Assembly (NCBI RefSeq): GCF_921293095.1
Contig: NC_060258.1
Location: 9,314,607-9,378,606 of the forward strand
Origin: Ischnura elegans
Lineage: Eukaryota; Arthropoda; Insecta; Odonata; Coenagrionidae
DNA: 64,000 nucleotides
Direction: 5' to 3'
In this document: positions 1 to 11,700 of the stretch, in pieces
How positions within the stretch are numbered: the stretch's first letter is position 1
How the letters are laid out: every line of letters starts with the position of its first letter
The notes under the pieces: generated by a model
Told to the model about the DNA's origin: nothing
The model's database searches: none
What the model saw: only the letters and a program-made list of their open reading frames with translations
Position numbers and translations under genes: made by a program

Positions 1-3000
1 TTTTAATATGAGTGAAAGAGCCTTTATAAATCATGATTAAGGTAGTGTAGACGTCCTACAACTTTTAATATGAGTGAAAGAGCCTTTATAAATCATGATT
101 GCGGTAGTGTAGACGTCCTACAACTTTTAATATAAGTGAAAGAGCCTTTATAAATCATGATTGCGGTAGTGTAGACGTCCTACAACTTTTAATATGAGCG
201 AAAGATCCTTTTTAAATCATGATTGCGGTAGTGTAGACGTCCTACAACTTTTAATATGATTGAAAGAGCCTTTATAAATCATGATTGCGGTAGTGTAGAC
301 GTCCTACAACTTTTAATATGAGTGAAAGAGCCTTTATAAATCATGATTGCGGTAGTGTAGACGTCCTACAACTTTTAATATAAGTGAAAGAGCCTTTATA
401 AATCATGATTGCGGTAGTGTAGACGTCCTACAACTTTTAATATAAGTGAAAGAGCCTTTATAAATCATGATTGCGGTAGTGTAGACGTCCTACAACTTTT
501 AATATGAGTGAAAGAGCCTTTATTAATCATGATTGCGGTAGGGTAGACGTCCTACAACTTTTAATATGAGTGAAAGAGCCTTTATAAATCATGATTGCGG
601 TAGTGTAGACGTCCTACAACTTTTAATATGAGTGAAAGAGCCTTTATAAATCATGATTGCGGTAGTGTAGACGTCCTACAACTTTAAATATGAGTGGAAG
701 AGCCTTTATAAATCATGATTGCGGTAGTGTAGACGTTCTAAAACTTTTAATATGAGTGAAAGAGCCTTTATAAATCATGATTGCGGTAGTGTAGACGTCC
801 TACAACTTTTAATATGAGTGAAAGAGCCTTTATAAATCATGATTGCGGTAGTGTAGACGTTCTAAAACTTTTAATATAAGTTAAAAAGCCTTTATAAATC
901 ATGCTAGCGGTACTGTAGACGTTCTACAACTTTTAATATAAGTTAAAGAGCCTTTATAAATCATGCTAGCGGTAGTGTAGACGTCCTACAACTTTTAATA
1001 TGAGTGAAAGAGCCTTTATAAATCATGCTAGCGGTAGTGTAGACGTCCTACAACTTTTAATATGAGTGAAAGAGCCTTTATAAATCATGATTGCGGTAGT
1101 GTAGACGTCCTACAACTTTTAATATAAGTGAAAGAGCCTTTATAAATCATGATTGCGGTAGTGTAGACGTCCTACAACTTTTAATATGAGTGAAAGAGCC
1201 TTTATAAATCATGATTGCGGTAGTGTAGACGTCCTACAACTTTTAATATAAGTTAAAGAGCCTTTATAAATCATGCTAGCGGTAGTGTAGACGTCCTACA
1301 ACTTTTAATATGAGTGAAAGAGCCTTTATAAATCATGATTGCGGTAGTGTAGACGTCCTACAACTTTTAATATAAGTGAAAGAGCCTTTATAAATCATGA
1401 TTGCGGTAGTGTAGACGTCCTACAACTTTTAATATAAGTGAAAGAGCCTTTATAAATCATGATTAAGGTAGTGTAGACGTCCTACAACTTTTAATATGAG
1501 TGAAAGAGCCTTTATAAATCATGATTAAGGTAGTGTAGACGTCCTACAACTTTTAATATGAGTGAAAGAGCCTTTATAAATCATGATTGCGGTAGTGTAG
1601 ACGTCCTACAACTTTTAATATGAGTGAAAGAGCCTTTATAAATCATGATTGCGGTAGTGTAGACGTCCTACAACTTTTAATATGAGTGAAAGAGCCTTTA
1701 TAAATAATGATTGCGGTAGTGTAGACGTCCTACAACTTTTAATATAAGTGAAAGAGCCTTTATAAATCATGATTGCGGTAGTGTAGACGTCCTACAACTT
1801 TTAATATGAGTGAAAGAGCCTTTATAAATCATGATTAAGGTAGTGTAGACGTCCTACAACTTTTAATATGAGTGAAAGAGCCTTTATAAATCATGATTGC
1901 GGTAGTGTAGACGTCCTACAACTTTTAATATGAGTGAAAGAGCCTTTATAAATCATGCTTACGGTAGTGTAGACGTCCTACAACTTTTAATATAAGTGAA
2001 AGAGCCTTTATAAATCATGATTGCGGTAGTGTAGACGTCCTACAACTTTTAATATGAGTGAAAGAGCCTTTATAAATCATGATTAAGGTAGTGTAGACGT
2101 CCTACAACTTTTAATATGAGTGAAAGAGCCTTTATAAATCATGATTGCGGTAGTGTAGACGTCCTACAACTTTTAATATGAGTGAAAGAGCCTTTATAAA
2201 TCATGATTGCGGTAGTGTAGACGTCCTACAACTTTCAATATGAGTGAAAGAGCCTTTATAAATCATGATTGCGGTAGTGTAGACGTCCTACAACTTTTAA
2301 TATGAGTGAAAGAGCCTTTATAAATCATGCTTACGGTAGTGTAGACGTCCTACAACTTTTAATATGAGTGAAAGAGCCTTTATAAATCATGATTGCGGTA
2401 GTGTAGACGTCCTACAACTTTTAATATGAGTGAAAGAGCCTTTATAAATCATGCTTACGGTAGTGTAGACGTCCTACAACTTTTAATATGAGTGAAAGAG
2501 CCTTTATAAATCATGATTGCGGTAGTGTAGACGTCCTACAACTTTTAATATGAGTGAAAGAGCCTTTATAAATCATGATTGCGGTAGTGTAGACGTCCTA
2601 CAACTTTTAATATAAGTGAAAGAGCCTTTATAAATCATGATTGCGGTAGTGTAGACGTCCTACAACTTTTAATATGAGTGAAAGAGCCTTTATAAATCAT
2701 GCTTACGGTAGTGTAGACGTCCTACAACTTTTAATATGAGTGAAAGAGCCTTTATAAATCATGATTGCGGTAGTGTAGACGTCCTACAACTTTTAATATG
2801 AGTGAAAGAGCCTTTATAAATCATGATTGCGGTAGTGTAGACGTCCTACAACTTTTAATATAAGTGAATGAGCCTTTATAAATCATGATTGCGGTAGTGT
2901 AGACGTCCTACAACTTTTAATATGAGTGAAAGAGCCTTTATAAATCATGATTGCGGTAGTGTAGACGTCCTACAACTTTTAATATGAGTGAAAGAGCCTT

Positions 3001-3749
3001 TATAAATCATGATTGCGGTAGTGTAGACGTCCTACAACTTTTAATATGAGTGAAAGAGCCTTTATAAATCATGCTTTTTGTAGTGTAGACGTCCTATAAC
3101 TTTTAATATGAGTGAAAGAGCCTTTATAAATCATGATTGCGGTAGTGTAGACGTCCTACAACTTTTAATATGAGCGAAAGAGCCTTTATAAATCATGCTT
3201 TTTGTAGTGTAGACGTCCTATAACTTTTAATATGAGTGAAAGAGCCTTTATAAATCATGATTGCGGTAGTGTAGACGTCCTACAACTTTTAATATGAGCG
3301 AAAGAGCCTTTATAAATCATGATTGCGGTAGTGTAGACGTCCTACAACTTTTAATATGAGCGAAAGAGCCTTTATAAATCATGATTGCGGTAGTGTAGAC
3401 GTCCTACAACTTTTAATATGAGTGAAAGAGCCTTTATAAATCATGCTTTTTGTAGTGTAGACGTCCTATAACTTTTAATATGAGTGAAAGAGCCTTTATA
3501 AATCATGATTGCGGTAGTGTAGACGTCCTACAACTTTTAATATGAGCGAAAGAGCCTTTATAAATCATGATTGCGGTAGTGTAGACGTCCTACAACTTTT
3601 AATATGAGCGAAAGAGCCTTTATAAATCATGATTGCGGTAGTGTAGACGTCCTACAACTTTTAATATGAGTGAAAGAGCCTTTATAAATCATGCTTTTGG
3701 TAGTGTAGACGTCCTACAACTTTTAATATGAGTGAAAGAGCCTTTATAA
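1..3749. repeat. 62-bp satellite array, 60 full units plus a partial one
   Basis: The motif TTTTAATATGAGTGAAAG recurs every 62 bases. Position 3721 is exactly 60 x 62 bases after position 1, so there is no net length drift over the array. Units differ mainly in a short segment after AATCATG (ATTGCGG, ATTAAGG, CTAGCGG, CTTACGG, CTTTTTG). Each unit carries the GACGTC palindrome inside GTAGACGTCCTAC. The array runs off the left edge and into an assembly gap, so its true size is unknown. It lies about 1.8 kb downstream of the 3' end of gene 1. Confidence 0.98.
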
Positions 3750-3949
3750 NNNNNNNNNNNNNNNNNNNNNNNNNNNNNNNNNNNNNNNNNNNNNNNNNNN
3801 NNNNNNNNNNNNNNNNNNNNNNNNNNNNNNNNNNNNNNNNNNNNNNNNNNNNNNNNNNNNNNNNNNNNNNNNNNNNNNNNNNNNNNNNNNNNNNNNNNNN
3901 NNNNNNNNNNNNNNNNNNNNNNNNNNNNNNNNNNNNNNNNNNNNNNNNN
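3750..3949. other. Assembly gap (200 N)
   Basis: Exactly 200 Ns, probably a nominal gap length. It hides the junction between the satellite array and the left end of the following TIR element, whose first ~30 bases are missing. Reading frames drawn across it are artefacts. Confidence 0.99.
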
Positions 3950-4627
3950 AGGGACCAAAATTTGGGCTATTTGATGTATGGAGGTTCACTATAGAGAGGT
4001 TTCAGAGATAGGCACCATTTTTTTTCATATCCTTTGAATGTGAATATATGAAAGGCACTACTGTCTTTTAAACCATTATATTTATGTGTTTAAACACACA
4101 TGCATGCATCAGTGAACATATACATACGTATTATTGAATAATTACAGAAAGCGAATGCTATGGTATGTTTTTTTTTACCATGATTCGAGTGAAAATTATG
4201 TGACCTCTCTCAATTCAACAGTCACTTAAAATGATTTCGACAGTTGGATACGTTTTTTATTATTTACTGTTAAGTATGCTCTCAAATGGAACAAAATGGT
4301 CACAACTAATGATTAACCTGAAAATGACAGCATAATTAGGTATATAAGAAAAAAAGAGTGAAACATTTATCGCTGATAATTTAATTCCATGTACGTAATC
4401 ACGGCTGCATTAATGGTCTCTTGTTGTCTCAGTACGATTTGCGGAGGTAGTTACGCTGTCTTGGGGGTGTTTCCTTGGTATGATAAGTGGAGGTTTTACA
4501 ATATAAAGAGGTTCACTACTAAGAGGTTTGCATATAAATTTACATGTAAATCCAACGGGACCGTAGTGGTGGTGTGATGTATGGAGGTTTATGATGTAAA
4601 GAGGTTCAATACATAGAGGTTTTACTG
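3950..4627 (+). mobile_element. Family A MITE (pogo-like), left end lost in the gap
   Basis: The sequence matches the interior of complete copies such as 14424-15117 and ends with AGAGGTTTTACTG followed by TA. Family ends are CAGTRAAACCTCTTTAC and its inverse with TA target sites, as in pogo/Tc1-mariner elements. No transposase is visible, so the copy is non-autonomous. Confidence 0.85.
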
Positions 4628-4694
4628 TATTAATATTATTTCATATTCTAAAGTATCTAGTTAAATACATCGATATCGCAGATGTTGCCACTAG

Positions 4695-5230
4695 CAGGGT
4701 CCCCACTCTAACTAAATTATAAAATTCACGGTTTTTTCCAGGTTTTCACGGTATAAATGTCATCAAATTCACGGTCTGTTGATAAGCTTTTTTAGGCAGA
4801 AATTTTGCAGACGTAACAATCACCGCTTAAGGTTGTGAGTGGCAAAATGGAGGGAGCAGTGAAGTGGGGAAGTAAAGAAGAAGTGTCTGATTTTTCGCAA
4901 TGGTTAATGAACACTTTGTTTGCTGGTCTTCCAATCACAGGCTCAAGATCAATGTGTCTCGTCATGGCAAAAGGACCAATAATTGCACTCGGAATATACG
5001 TGTGGAGATAAATGTGTGGACAGTGTCTGTGTGTGGCTCGGCCTTGAAACATGATTGAAACATCTTTTTTTTTCTTTTGCTCTGTCAATTTTAGTTCTTT
5101 TTCTATAAGTTTGAGAGGTTTTTAAGGTTTTACGACGAATTTCATGGCTATTTCCAGGTTTTTTTCACGGTAGTCGAAATTCACGGCTTAATCACGGTTT
5201 TAAGGTTTTCACAGTTGTGTGGGAACCCTG
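4695..5230. mobile_element. Family L TIR element with 5-bp flanking repeat ACTAG
   Basis: The termini CAGGGTCCCCAC and GTGGGAACCCTG are inverted copies. ACTAG flanks both sides (4690-4694 and 5231-5235). The ends resemble hAT-type CAGGG termini, but hAT normally duplicates 8 bp, so the superfamily is uncertain. The interior is rich in 'ttcacggtttt' motifs. Related fragments occur near 13590-13960 and, inverted, near 23304-23660. The ORF inside it has no recognisable domain. Confidence 0.7.
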
Positions 5231-5522
5231 ACTAGCATAAAATCATTTATTCCTTCCAAAGCATCGAACATTTGAAAATCAAGTTCTTTATGCACAGTAT
5301 GGATATTTTAACGTCGTTTAACTTTCAAAATATGTAAACTGTTCCCCTAAATAGTGACAAAATTAAGGAAATTCGATGACGAACTAGAATCGTCATTCAC
5401 GATTTGGCATCGGAAGTTCATGACGTGCTAAACACGTCACTTCAGCGCAAGGGGTTAATTTTTAAGGGAACCATGCAGATGGATAATAAATTCCTTCACA
5501 AAAATTGGTTTTGATGATTCTT

Positions 5523-5774
5523 TTATTTGACAGGGACACGAGGTTTCCGAATGCGAGGCGGAAGGCCAAAGTGTCGCCTCCTGTGGTACGACAGGTTTTC
5601 CTTGCACGCAAACACTTTGTTGCAGACGTCGCACGGGAATTCTCTCTTCGGTCCGTGCATGTAGTTGAGGTGCTTCACCAATTTCCTGCGGGAAGCGTAC
5701 TGTTTGCTGCAAAGCTCGCACGTGAACATCTCGTCCTTCTGATGCACCTCCATGTGAGACCTCAAACCGTGGCT
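5523..5774 (-). CDS. Gene 1 exon 8 (terminal): end of finger 5, fingers 6 and 7, stop
   Basis: The acceptor CTCCGCAG lies just before 5774, phase 0. It encodes residues 735-817: the His half of finger 5 (H741, H745), finger 6 (C753, C756, H769, H774) and finger 7 (C782, C785, H798, H802), then a basic tail rich in R, K and P. The stop TAA overlaps an AATAAA hexamer on the minus strand (5522-5527), a candidate poly(A) signal, although one that close to the stop would leave a very short 3' UTR. The exon is about 95% identical to 50662-50913, with 4 differences in 83 residues. Confidence 0.9.
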   Translation of the reverse strand, partial: SHGLRSHMEVHQKDEMFTCELCSKQYASRRKLVKHLNYMHGPKREFPCDVCNKVFACKENLSYHRRRHFGLPPRIRKPRVPVK

Positions 5775-8700
5775 CTGCGGAGGAAAAAGTAAAAACATTA
5801 ACTCATTAGAGTTATGCCGTAATGAGCAAAAAGCATTGATATTAATATACAGCGAGTCCTCGATTAACGTCACTTACCGTTCCTGAAAACTGTGACAATA
5901 AACGAAATGATGTTAATCGAAACATAATATCCCATAAGAAACAATGTAAAAAGTGAATATCGGCTCCTAGACCTCACAATTCCTACGTGAAAAAATTTTA
6001 GCGTATCATATCTGGGGCTTTTTTTACGGTGGGAATAACAAACTATTGCATAAATACGAGTTCCTGTCTTCATCGACGACAATAGCAGCACTGACATTAA
6101 TCCTTCTCCATTTTTGTATCTTCCAGCATTTGCTTTTTGGCTTCGCTATGGTGGTCGCCTGGGCGAGCGTCGCCTGGGCATCATCATTGCTGAAACATCG
6201 TCGCAGTTACAAGAACCAAAATTATTGTGAACACGGTGAAAAAAGTGATGACAAAAACTCCCGAGTTCTACTCGGAAAAATTCCTTGAAATCACTTTTTA
6301 GGTTCCTGAAAACCATTATGTCAAGTAAAACCTTGCGCACCTACCTAAGAATTCATTTTTCAGAAAATTTGCTAAAACCGTAATCGCAATTAACAATAAA
6401 CACTCAGTTTTACACTTCGTTTAGACTGACTGCATTACCGCCGACAAAGCGAAGAACCTGCAACGCCCGCCGCTTCGCATTTCTTTCTCGCGCGAAATTT
6501 AAAAGCCTTGACGTTATCGTGAAGCGAAGGTGCGATAAACGAATGACGGTCTCAAAATTTTCGTGACGTTATCGCGAAATGATGTTAAACGGGGTGACGT
6601 AGAACGAGGACTCACTGTACCGCATTAATTGTAGAAGCCTAACTGTCCATGATGAAAGACGCCGTGGAAGACTACGAGATAACATATCAAGGGTTTCTTA
6701 TCCTTGGCTTCTAGGAGTCCAATCTCCAAGAGTCAGCAAAGGTTCTCTTACCACACCGATAAAAGCACAGATGGTAATTTCCACACTTTTTAAATCAACA
6801 CTCAAAGACCGACCATTACATCGGGGTTGATTGATTAAAATCACTTTGACTTAAATCTTGATTTAAATCACATGATTATTATTTTTTTAAATCAGGTGAT
6901 TTAAATCATAATGCGATCTATATGTTTGATTTTTAAAGAGTCAAGAAAAGGAAGCTGTAAGTGTATAATTTTGATTTTTATTTCTTAATTAATACAATGA
7001 ATCGACAGTTATCAGCACAATGGTGGCTCTTAAATAGAAATGATACTGTAGGAATGCATGTAACATGAGAATTTAAAAAAATTGCTTTGGTTAGAATACC
7101 AGTGTATCCGTTGAAAAAAAATTGTTTTCTGATTTAACTTCTAAGCGTAGGCACCATACAAAGTTGCAATTACAGAATTTCTCTAAACTTCATATGCTTT
7201 AGAACCGCATAATATAGCACATTTGATACTTCCAATGGCAATTTTATATTATGCTGGTGCAATTTTTAATTTGATACCATTCGCATTTCCATAGTTCTCT
7301 CCCCTGATTGACTAAATGTTGTATTAAGTTTAGAGTATGTTGCCTCTTATTGTTTCTGCAAATGATCATTCTCCAATATGCTGCCCAAATAGTTAGTTTT
7401 GCAAATAACTGAATTTTTGATGAATGGAGAATCATAAAAATCTCATTTAAATCAATAAAATCCGATTTAAATCAATAAAATCCAATTTAAATCAAAAAAA
7501 TCGACAAAAATGATTTTTTTTAAATCAAGATTTTTATCAACCATGCATTAGATGTTTCAGAGAGAGAATCCAGCCAATCACAGGATTGTATTGGTGAGGA
7601 ACGAGGGCTACATTTGCACAGCCAAAATACCGATATCGGCACTTTGATCTGCAGACGCCAGCTTGAATACTGTTTCAAGCAATGACAAAACTGCTTTCAC
7701 TCAATGACAAAAAAATGAGGAGAGCTCCGAAAAGATGAAGAGATCATTCAATAGGGTAGTTTCCGTCATCAAAGAAAACGAAAGGTATTGATTACGATTT
7801 GTTACCCACCATTACTGTATTCATAATATACAAATTATTTGGTTTTGGAAATCCCAGTTTAGACGAATGGCAATGGTAAATTTTAACATCATTTGAAAAG
7901 GGCCAGATTGGCGCCCATGCGATGCCACTCCACGTGACGTCACAGGGACCTAGTTTCTGTATGAGTAGATAGGAGTTTTACATCGTCTGAGATTAGCAAT
8001 GCATGCATGAGGCACAGAGCTCAGGGAAACATCTCTTAATAATCATCTATTAAAACTGGCTGAGGTCGGAAAGTTTCCTTCGTTTGATAGGGGAATAATA
8101 ACCCTTATTTAAGCCAAGCGCTACCAGCCAGCAGGGTACTCAACCTGCCAACATCCTGTGTCGTATCAGCGCTCAAAGCCTCGCCCCAAGGTCACCTCAA
8201 TTGCGGCAGCGGGAAACAGAATGACATCACACGTGCTTTTCCCATCATTCATACTTATCCGTTGCGTTTTCGCGCACTTGAAAATTTTCACTTTTCATTT
8301 TATCGTGAAAAATAGATATCGTCATTAAAAATGTGAAAGCGTGAAATGCTTACTCCAGGAGTAATAATCTTTCGATTTAGGCAATAAAAAATAATAGGAA
8401 ACCACCCTATTATCCTGGATCAAAGTTGAGTTTCGATACAGCGTATCATCATCTGGCCAGATGATGATACGCTGTATCGAAACCGGTCGCAAATATATTT
8501 TGTTTTGTGGAACAGCGAAGTCTTTTTCTTAACCTTTGAGCATCATGAAGGAGTTCCACTATGTTACTCCAACCACCATCGCATTTAGCATAATAATTCG
8601 AAATCTCGAATATCTAATACTTTCTAGTATTCAAGTATTTGCGGATACTATTCGCACATCACTAGTTAAAATTCACAGGGTTGTCTGCTTTCAATGACTC

Positions 8701-11700
8701 TCAAAAGCAAACTAAACGACGGGACTAGCTCAAACTTTAACTGCTGTTTATTAACTGACGATAACTAACAGGAGTATTGTTGTTTTCATATATTTAACGG
8801 GAGTATTCGACGAGGGAAATTCAAAAAGTCATGGACTCATCAAACGACCCTCGAGTTACAACTGCAAAAAGTGGGTAAATAAATTGGGTGGTGAAATTCT
8901 TAGCACTTGTAATAGGGTAGTTTCCTTCACCAAAGAAAACGAAAGGCATTGATTGCGATTCGTTACCCACCATAAGTGTATCCATAATATACAAATTATT
9001 TGGTTTTAGAAATCCCAGTTTAGACGAATGGCAATGGTCAATTTCAACCTCATTTGGAAAAGGCCAGATTGGCGGCCATACGATACCACTCCACGTGACG
9101 TCACATTGATCCAGATGCTATACTGCCTGAACAGAAAGCTCTGTGTCGGTCACCTATGACTGACGTGGCACTCAACGTGTTTATCCTTATCATGATGCAG
9201 CAAAGTGATACATTCGATCGGGTCACGTGAAACATGGTGGAACTCCTTCATGACGTTTCAAAAAGGGAGACAATGGCAGGCAGTAATTAATAAATAGTGG
9301 AAGTGATACATGTTCACAGGAATAAATTATTAGTTCATTAAGCAGAATTACAAATTTCAATAGGGTAGTCTCCTTCATCAAAGATAACGAAAGACATTGT
9401 TTGCGATTCGTTACCCACCATTAGTGTATTCATAATATACAAATTATTTGATTTTAGAAATACCGGTTTAGACGAATGGCAATGGTCAATTTCAACCTCA
9501 TTTGGAAAAGGCCAGATTGTCGCCCATGCGATGCCACTCCACGTGACGTCAGAGGGATATCCTATCTATATACAGCCCTTGGGGTAACTGACTCACTCAT
9601 GGATACAAATTCCCGACCACTTCCAGACATGCTGGAGAGCTGAAATTTGGCACGCGTGCGGGGAACCCGAAATGATCCGGAGGAAAAATCCGAAAACCGG
9701 AAGTTTCCGCCACGTGTCGTCGCTAGGACGACAAAATGGCCGAAATCGCGCTTTTTCCGGGGACCGTCTTTCGGTTTTTATTTTCCTGCGCGCGAACTGT
9801 GCGTGCCACACGGATCATTAATGCAGTTACTGAAAGCTGATAAACGTGGGCACATAATTACGTAATGTTGTTAATTTGTTTTTAAGAAAATTGCAGCCAA
9901 AATGGCGTCCAAATATTCGTTTTTCTATTAAAATTTTATAACTTCCGCTCCCTTCGACTTAATTTAAGGTATAGGATAACGAAAACGATTATTATATATG
10001 CCTATAACATCGTCTACGAAATGTAGGTAACAATTTTCTTTCGTCGTCCGTGGTTACTCAGAAAAAAATTAAAATATTCCGAAAATCACCGAAAATTACG
10101 ATTTCCAAAAGATTAACATAAGATTATGTCGATTTTAACCTGACCGATTTCTTTCAAACTTTGTAGTTACATACACTTATTTATTATCTTTCAGAAAACA
10201 TGAACTTTTAATAAATGATTCAATGTATTTAACCGTGAAAAAATAAAAATGGCGGGCACTACTCACTTTTTTCGGGGACTGGTTTGGTTTTTATTGTATT
10301 ACTCTCGAAATATGGATGTCGTAGGGCACACTTCTGTTCGATATGACTGTAAATGAATGTGACCATATAGTATCGTCATCTTTAAACCCCCCGAAACCCC
10401 CTAAAAAATTAAAATTTGTACAAAAGTAGCCTTTCCGGGTACTTTTCGTCACAATTCCGCCGCTTTTCCAATCCTTACCACTCATTGCTACGGAATTGAT
10501 GTGGACGATTGATGACCGCTGGCAGTAAAAACCTATAAACCCCCGGTAAACCCTCATAAACCCCCCCAAAAAATAAAATGTTGCATATAAGTCTACTTTT
10601 TGGGTACTTTTCGTGACTATTCCACCGCCCCCAACGACTCATCCCCACGGAATTTATGTAAATGGATGGTGACCGCCAGGAGTACACACATTTAAACTTC
10701 CGGTATCCCCCTGAAATCCCTCCCAAATGTAAAATGTGTCATTTAGTCTCCTATTTGGGTACTTCTCGCAAACATTACGCCACACTACCCGTCCCCTCTC
10801 AGCTCTAGATCCGGAATATTTGGTGAGGGCGAGCAACCGTAAACCATATGGGAAAAAATACCAGAAACCCCCGATCACCTCCTGGAACATCGCTGAAAAA
10901 AAATAAATGAATTTTAAAGTCGCCTTTCCGAGTCGTTTTCGTCACAATTTAACCGGTGCCCCTACCACTTATTAAACCCCCCGAAAACCCCGTGAAACCT
11001 CCCAAAAAATTTCTAATAAATCGCCTCTCCAGGTAAAAGAATCGTCAGACCACTGTTCCGGACCCCTAGGACTTATCGGTACGGAATTTATGAGAACGAT
11101 TTGTGACCACTGGTTTAACACAAGTATAAACCCCCGGTATTCCGTTGGAACCCCCGCAAAAAATGAAAAACTTGCCATTAAGTCTTCTTTTATGGGTACT
11201 TGTCGCCACTATTACTCCGCATGGCACTACCCTTTACAATCATCGCTACGTGATCACTGTGGACGATTAGTGACCGCATGCATAACACATTAAAACCCCC
11301 AAATCCCCCTGGGCACCCCTCTCGGTGGAAAAGAGCATTAATGAGGACTAAGCGGAGCAGCCGCGGGGGGGCTCCTCGACCCCAAGGCGGCGAAGCCGCC
11401 CCACAACGAGGAACGGCGAAGCCGTTCCGAGGAGTGACTGGCGTAGGCGAGGGGGAGCTTCAGTAACCCTCGGGCGGCGAAGCCGCCCCGACGTTCAAGC
11501 GGCGCAGCCGCTGTAGACTCCACCCATCTCAACTCACACTCAACCCCTGGGCGGCGAAGCCGCCCTCCAGCGAGGAACGGCGAAGTCGTTTCGAGGAATG
11601 AGTGGGGCGCCTCCCTACCCCCTGGCCGGCGAAGCCCCTAGCTGAGTTGAGATTATTCTAACTTTAAAAGTCTTCGAGCGACCACAAATGTAGACGGCGA

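Noticed and set aside
1-3749. CRISPR array (62-bp periodic units)
   Set aside because: The whole unit is repeated without unique spacers and the setting is eukaryotic; it is a satellite.
3689-3994. Three ORFs spanning the N run
   Set aside because: They exist only because Ns were read as open codons.
10291-11178. Series of Gly/Arg-rich minus-strand ORFs
   Set aside because: They are translations of the degenerate tandem array, overlap each other in different frames and have no domain.
11278-11532. Overlapping ORFs on both strands in the GC island
   Set aside because: GC-rich palindromes remove stop codons by chance; the products mirror the repeats.
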